Origin: Clostridium sp. UBA701
GTDB lineage: Bacteria > Bacillota > Clostridia > Clostridiales > Clostridiaceae
Direction: 5' to 3'
Assembly (NCBI GenBank): GCA_002298125.1
Contig: DBMJ01000016.1
Span: 457,065 to 521,064 of the forward strand
Length of the DNA stretch: 64,000 bases
In this document: piece by piece, positions 61,545 through 64,000 of the stretch
How the letters are laid out: every line of letters begins with the position of its first letter
Position numbering within the stretch: the stretch's first letter is position 1
Program-made: the position numbers and the translations under genes
The notes under the pieces: generated by a model
Told to the model about the DNA's origin: nothing
The model's database searches: none
Seen by the model: only the letters and a program-made list of their open reading frames with translations

Positions 61545-62186
61545 ATGAAAATTACAGATTTAACTCATATCATAAGTTCAGACATGCCAGTTTTCCCTGG
61601 AACTGAACAACCTATATTCAAATGTGCAAATACTTTGGAGAAAGATGGCTTTGCAGAGGCAATAATAACCATGTATTCTCACACAGGAACACATATTGAT
61701 GCACCTGCACATATGTTAGCACATGGAGCTCATCTTGAAGATTTTAATATAGAGCATTTTATTGGCAAAGCCACCATTCTTGATTTTTCAAAGGAGAGAA
61801 TACAATTCATAGACCTAGACAACTTAAGGCAATACGAAAATGAAATTATGAAGGTGGACTTTATAATAATTAAAACTGGCTGGAGCAAATATTGGGGAGA
61901 TAAAATTTATTATGAGGGATTCCCAGCTCTAACAGAAGAGGCAGCTAACTGGTTATTAAATTTTAATTTAAAGGGTGTTGGCATAGATGCAATTTCTATT
62001 GATGATATGAATTCAACAAAATTTGCAGTTCACAAAAAACTTATGTCAAAGGATATACTGATTATTGAAAATCTAACCAATTTGGATTCAGTTAAAGATA
62101 AGTATTTTATATTAAGCATATTACCACTTAAAAATAAAAAAGCTGACGGTTCACCAGTAAGGGCTGTAGCCATAGAAGATATTTGA
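61545..62186 (+). CDS. Cyclase-family metal-dependent hydrolase (kynurenine formamidase-like)
   Basis: 213 aa. The family motif HTGTHIDAPAH (near residue 46) supplies the metal ligands, with the later catalytic His/Glu in the C-terminal half. Known members hydrolyse N-formylkynurenine or cyclic amides/esters; no tryptophan-degradation genes are adjacent, so the substrate is open. GAAGGAGG precedes the ATG. Confidence 0.87.
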   Translation: MKITDLTHIISSDMPVFPGTEQPIFKCANTLEKDGFAEAIITMYSHTGTHIDAPAHMLAHGAHLEDFNIEHFIGKATILDFSKERIQFIDLDNLRQYENEIMKVDFIIIKTGWSKYWGDKIYYEGFPALTEEAANWLLNFNLKGVGIDAISIDDMNSTKFAVHKKLMSKDILIIENLTNLDSVKDKYFILSILPLKNKKADGSPVRAVAIEDI

Positions 62187-62220
62187 TATAACAGAAAACT
62201 ATAAAAAGGGAGATACACTT

Positions 62221-63048
62221 ATGTACGTAGAAACCAGTGACAAAGTAAAATTATTTGTAAAAAGAGCAGGCCAAGGTAACCCATGCATTTATATTCATGG
62301 AGGACCTGGTGCTTGGAGTTATAACTTTGAAGCCTTGGGAGGAAACTCTTTAGAAAATATCATGGAGATGGTATATTTCGATCAAAGAGGCTGTGGCAGA
62401 TCCGAGGGTGGTTCGGACAGTGATTATTCTATAGACAGACTAGTGGAGGATATTGAGGAAATAAGAAGGCAAACAGGTATAAAAAAATGGACAGTGCTTG
62501 CTCATTCCTTTGGGGGAATTATTGCTGTTAATTATGTTCTTAAATATAAAGAGCATGTGGATAAATTAATTTTACTAAATTGCACTTTATTTATGGAGGA
62601 TTCATTAATAAACCAGGTTAAATATGCGGCTAAGCTTTTAGGGAATGAAGAATCAGATGCCAATAGCTTTGATAAAGGCAAATGGGAAAAGTATATAGGG
62701 GAGCTCCTTGAGAAGAATCTATTTTATAACCTTCAATATAGCAGCTATGATAACTATATTAAAGTCAACGAAGTAGATAGCAAAATAGGAAATAGAAGTC
62801 TAGCCATACAGGCCTTTAACAACAAAGGTTATTTTAAGGACTATCGCGGACTTACAAAGGAAATTGATGTTCCAGTGCTAGTTATTTGTGGAGATTGTGA
62901 TAATGCTATAGGGGTTAAGCATCAGGAAAGCTTTAAATTCCCCAATTCAAAGACTGCTATTTTACAGGGCAGACATGTACTATACCTTGAAAACAATAAA
63001 GAGTTTTACCTAACAATAAAGAGATTCATAGAAGAGCACTCAAGCTAA
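62221..63048 (+). CDS. Alpha/beta hydrolase (proline iminopeptidase-like)
   Basis: 275 aa. HGGPGA is the oxyanion loop, AHSFGGI holds the nucleophile Ser (near 102), the acid Asp is in CGDCDNAIG and the His in GRHVLYLEN. Related to the hydrolase at 25893-26789 but clearly diverged. GGGAG precedes the ATG. Confidence 0.87.
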   Translation: MYVETSDKVKLFVKRAGQGNPCIYIHGGPGAWSYNFEALGGNSLENIMEMVYFDQRGCGRSEGGSDSDYSIDRLVEDIEEIRRQTGIKKWTVLAHSFGGIIAVNYVLKYKEHVDKLILLNCTLFMEDSLINQVKYAAKLLGNEESDANSFDKGKWEKYIGELLEKNLFYNLQYSSYDNYIKVNEVDSKIGNRSLAIQAFNNKGYFKDYRGLTKEIDVPVLVICGDCDNAIGVKHQESFKFPNSKTAILQGRHVLYLENNKEFYLTIKRFIEEHSS

Positions 63049-63088
63049 ATAGGAAAAATATTCATATAGGAAACAGGGGGACATAGAG

Positions 63089-63568
63089 ATGAGAAAGTAT
63101 AGGAGACTAACTATTATCACCTTTATGATGATTTTAGCTATGGTTCTCAGTGGATGTAAAGCTAGCGAATATCAGAAGAGCATCTATACTGACAATGCTA
63201 AAATTGGAAGAGATATAGATAGTTATAGTTATAAAAATAGCAGTAGTAATTCCAAAGACCTTGAAATAAATAAAAAGTTTGGAAGCTTTACTGGCATGGA
63301 AACGGTTTGGATTATTGATGCAAAGGAAGAGACTACTGTGGATATTGAGTTTTCCTCAAAGCTTACAAGTGGTTTATTTAAGACGGTATTAGTGGCTCCT
63401 CATAGCGAGGTAACCAATGTTTTTGAGCAGCAGAAAAGTGGGAAAGCTACACTTCAAGTACAGAGAGGAAAGAATAGAATAAAAATCATCGGTAAGAATG
63501 CTGTAGGTGAGGTAAGCTTGAGCATAAAAGAAGGAAATGGAATGAATATTTATAAGCCACAAAAATAG
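63089..63568 (+). CDS. Lipoprotein of unknown function
   Basis: 159 aa. A hydrophobic signal ends in the lipobox LSGC (Cys near residue 23). The mature region is rich in Ser/Asn/Lys and then beta-like. GGGGG precedes the ATG. No family was recognised. Confidence 0.72.
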   Translation: MRKYRRLTIITFMMILAMVLSGCKASEYQKSIYTDNAKIGRDIDSYSYKNSSSNSKDLEINKKFGSFTGMETVWIIDAKEETTVDIEFSSKLTSGLFKTVLVAPHSEVTNVFEQQKSGKATLQVQRGKNRIKIIGKNAVGEVSLSIKEGNGMNIYKPQK

Positions 63569-63589
63569 AAGAGAAAGGAGAAAAGACTT

Positions 63590-63907
63590 TTGAAGGACTT
63601 TTTCTCAAGGGTTTATAAGATAGTTTCTCAAATACCAAAGGGTAAGGTAGCAACTTATGGACAGATAGCTTTCTTGTTAGGAGAACCAAGAAGTGCAAGA
63701 ATAGTCGGGTGGGCTATGAAAGCAGCACCAGAGCATCTTCATTTACCCTGCCATAGAGTAGTAAATAGACTTGGAGAAATGGCACCAGATTATGCCTTTG
63801 GTTCTTCACAGGTTCAGAGAGAAATGCTGAACCATGAAGGAATTACTTTCACTAAAAGCGGATGCATAGATTTAAAAAAACATCTATGGGACGGGAAAAT
63901 AAGCTAA
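63590..63907 (+). CDS. MGMT-family DNA-binding-domain protein
   Basis: 105 aa, equivalent only to the C-terminal DNA-binding/active-site domain of O6-alkylguanine transferases (IPKGKVATYGQIAFLLGEPR, then PCHRVV). Alkyltransferase-like (Atl) proteins lack the Cys (usually Trp); here the Cys is retained, so it could still transfer alkyl groups or act as a damage flag. TTG start behind AAAGGAG. Confidence 0.85.
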   Translation: MKDFFSRVYKIVSQIPKGKVATYGQIAFLLGEPRSARIVGWAMKAAPEHLHLPCHRVVNRLGEMAPDYAFGSSQVQREMLNHEGITFTKSGCIDLKKHLWDGKIS

Positions 63908-63910
63908 ATT

Positions 63911-63946
63911 AAAGAGGTAACAGTGCTTGCTGTCACCTCTTTTTTG
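63911..63946 (+). terminator. Rho-independent terminator after the MGMT-domain gene
   Basis: AAAGAGGT-AACAG pairs with CTGTC-ACCTCTTT and runs into TTTTTT. Confidence 0.8.
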
Positions 63947-64000
63947 TGCTTTATTAGATATTTCTGTATATAATAGATATATAGGCTTAATTACTATTGT

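Overview
The window looks like a chromosomal segment of a low-GC Firmicute, most likely a Clostridium or close relative. The evidence is the A+T-rich sequence, strong GGAGG ribosome sites with frequent TTG/GTG starts, a CIRCE-controlled htpG, a lysine (L-box) riboswitch and many Rho-independent terminators. No rRNA, tRNA, CRISPR array, prophage or origin is visible. Genus level is an inference.

Layout. 1-10.4 kb: a maltodextrin/alpha-glucan block (binding protein, two permeases, 4-alpha-glucanotransferase, LacI regulator, glycogen phosphorylase) behind a promoter carrying three CGATACC half-sites at 12-bp steps, then a MATE exporter and a secreted protein. 10.5-12.9 kb: a MerR regulator with an ABC-2 exporter. 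13.0-21.9 kb: a LacI-regulated catabolic cluster (KDPG aldolase-like, TIM-barrel isomerase, GntP-like permease, orphan hydantoinase A-like protein, HEXXH protein, 2-keto-3-deoxygluconate kinase-like, hexulose-phosphate synthase and isomerase-like). Its substrate cannot be assigned, and its last two genes are in one frame separated by a single stop codon. 22.1-25.0 kb: a lysine riboswitch with terminator ahead of a polar amino-acid ABC importer.

25.0-34.4 kb: repeat-rich spacers, an alpha/beta hydrolase, htpG behind promoter and CIRCE, a PAP2 phosphatase, the folate operon folE-folP-folB-folK with an HD-domain gene, and a REP-associated tyrosine transposase (RAYT). Seven copies of a short GGGACGGTTCTTT-type sequence lie between 28.9 and 40.4 kb, mostly directly 3' of genes; one encodes the C-terminus of the HD protein. 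34.4-43 kb: accessory, partly resistance-like genes (ABC-F protein behind a leader with a terminator, methyltransferase, AAC(6')-like acetyltransferase, NUDIX hydrolase, DUF402 protein, beta-lactamase-like hydrolase, Nim-like flavoprotein, AraC regulator, Ogt).

42.9-64 kb: an ECF sigma/anti-sigma pair; a SemiSWEET-like protein; a heterodimeric ABC exporter with one degenerate ATP site behind a leader with a short ORF and terminators; a peroxidase with an OhrR-like regulator; an S66 peptidase; an ABC-2 exporter; an EamA transporter; TetR and DUF2935 proteins; and a run of acetyltransferase, methyltransferase, M1-like peptidase, zinc phospholipase C-like, metallo-beta-lactamase-fold, VOC, cyclase-family, alpha/beta hydrolase, lipoprotein and MGMT-domain genes. 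A second repeat family (about 100-150 bp, hairpin-rich) occurs at 25.3, 36.45 (two tandem), 40.9 and 61.3 kb (two tandem, inverted).
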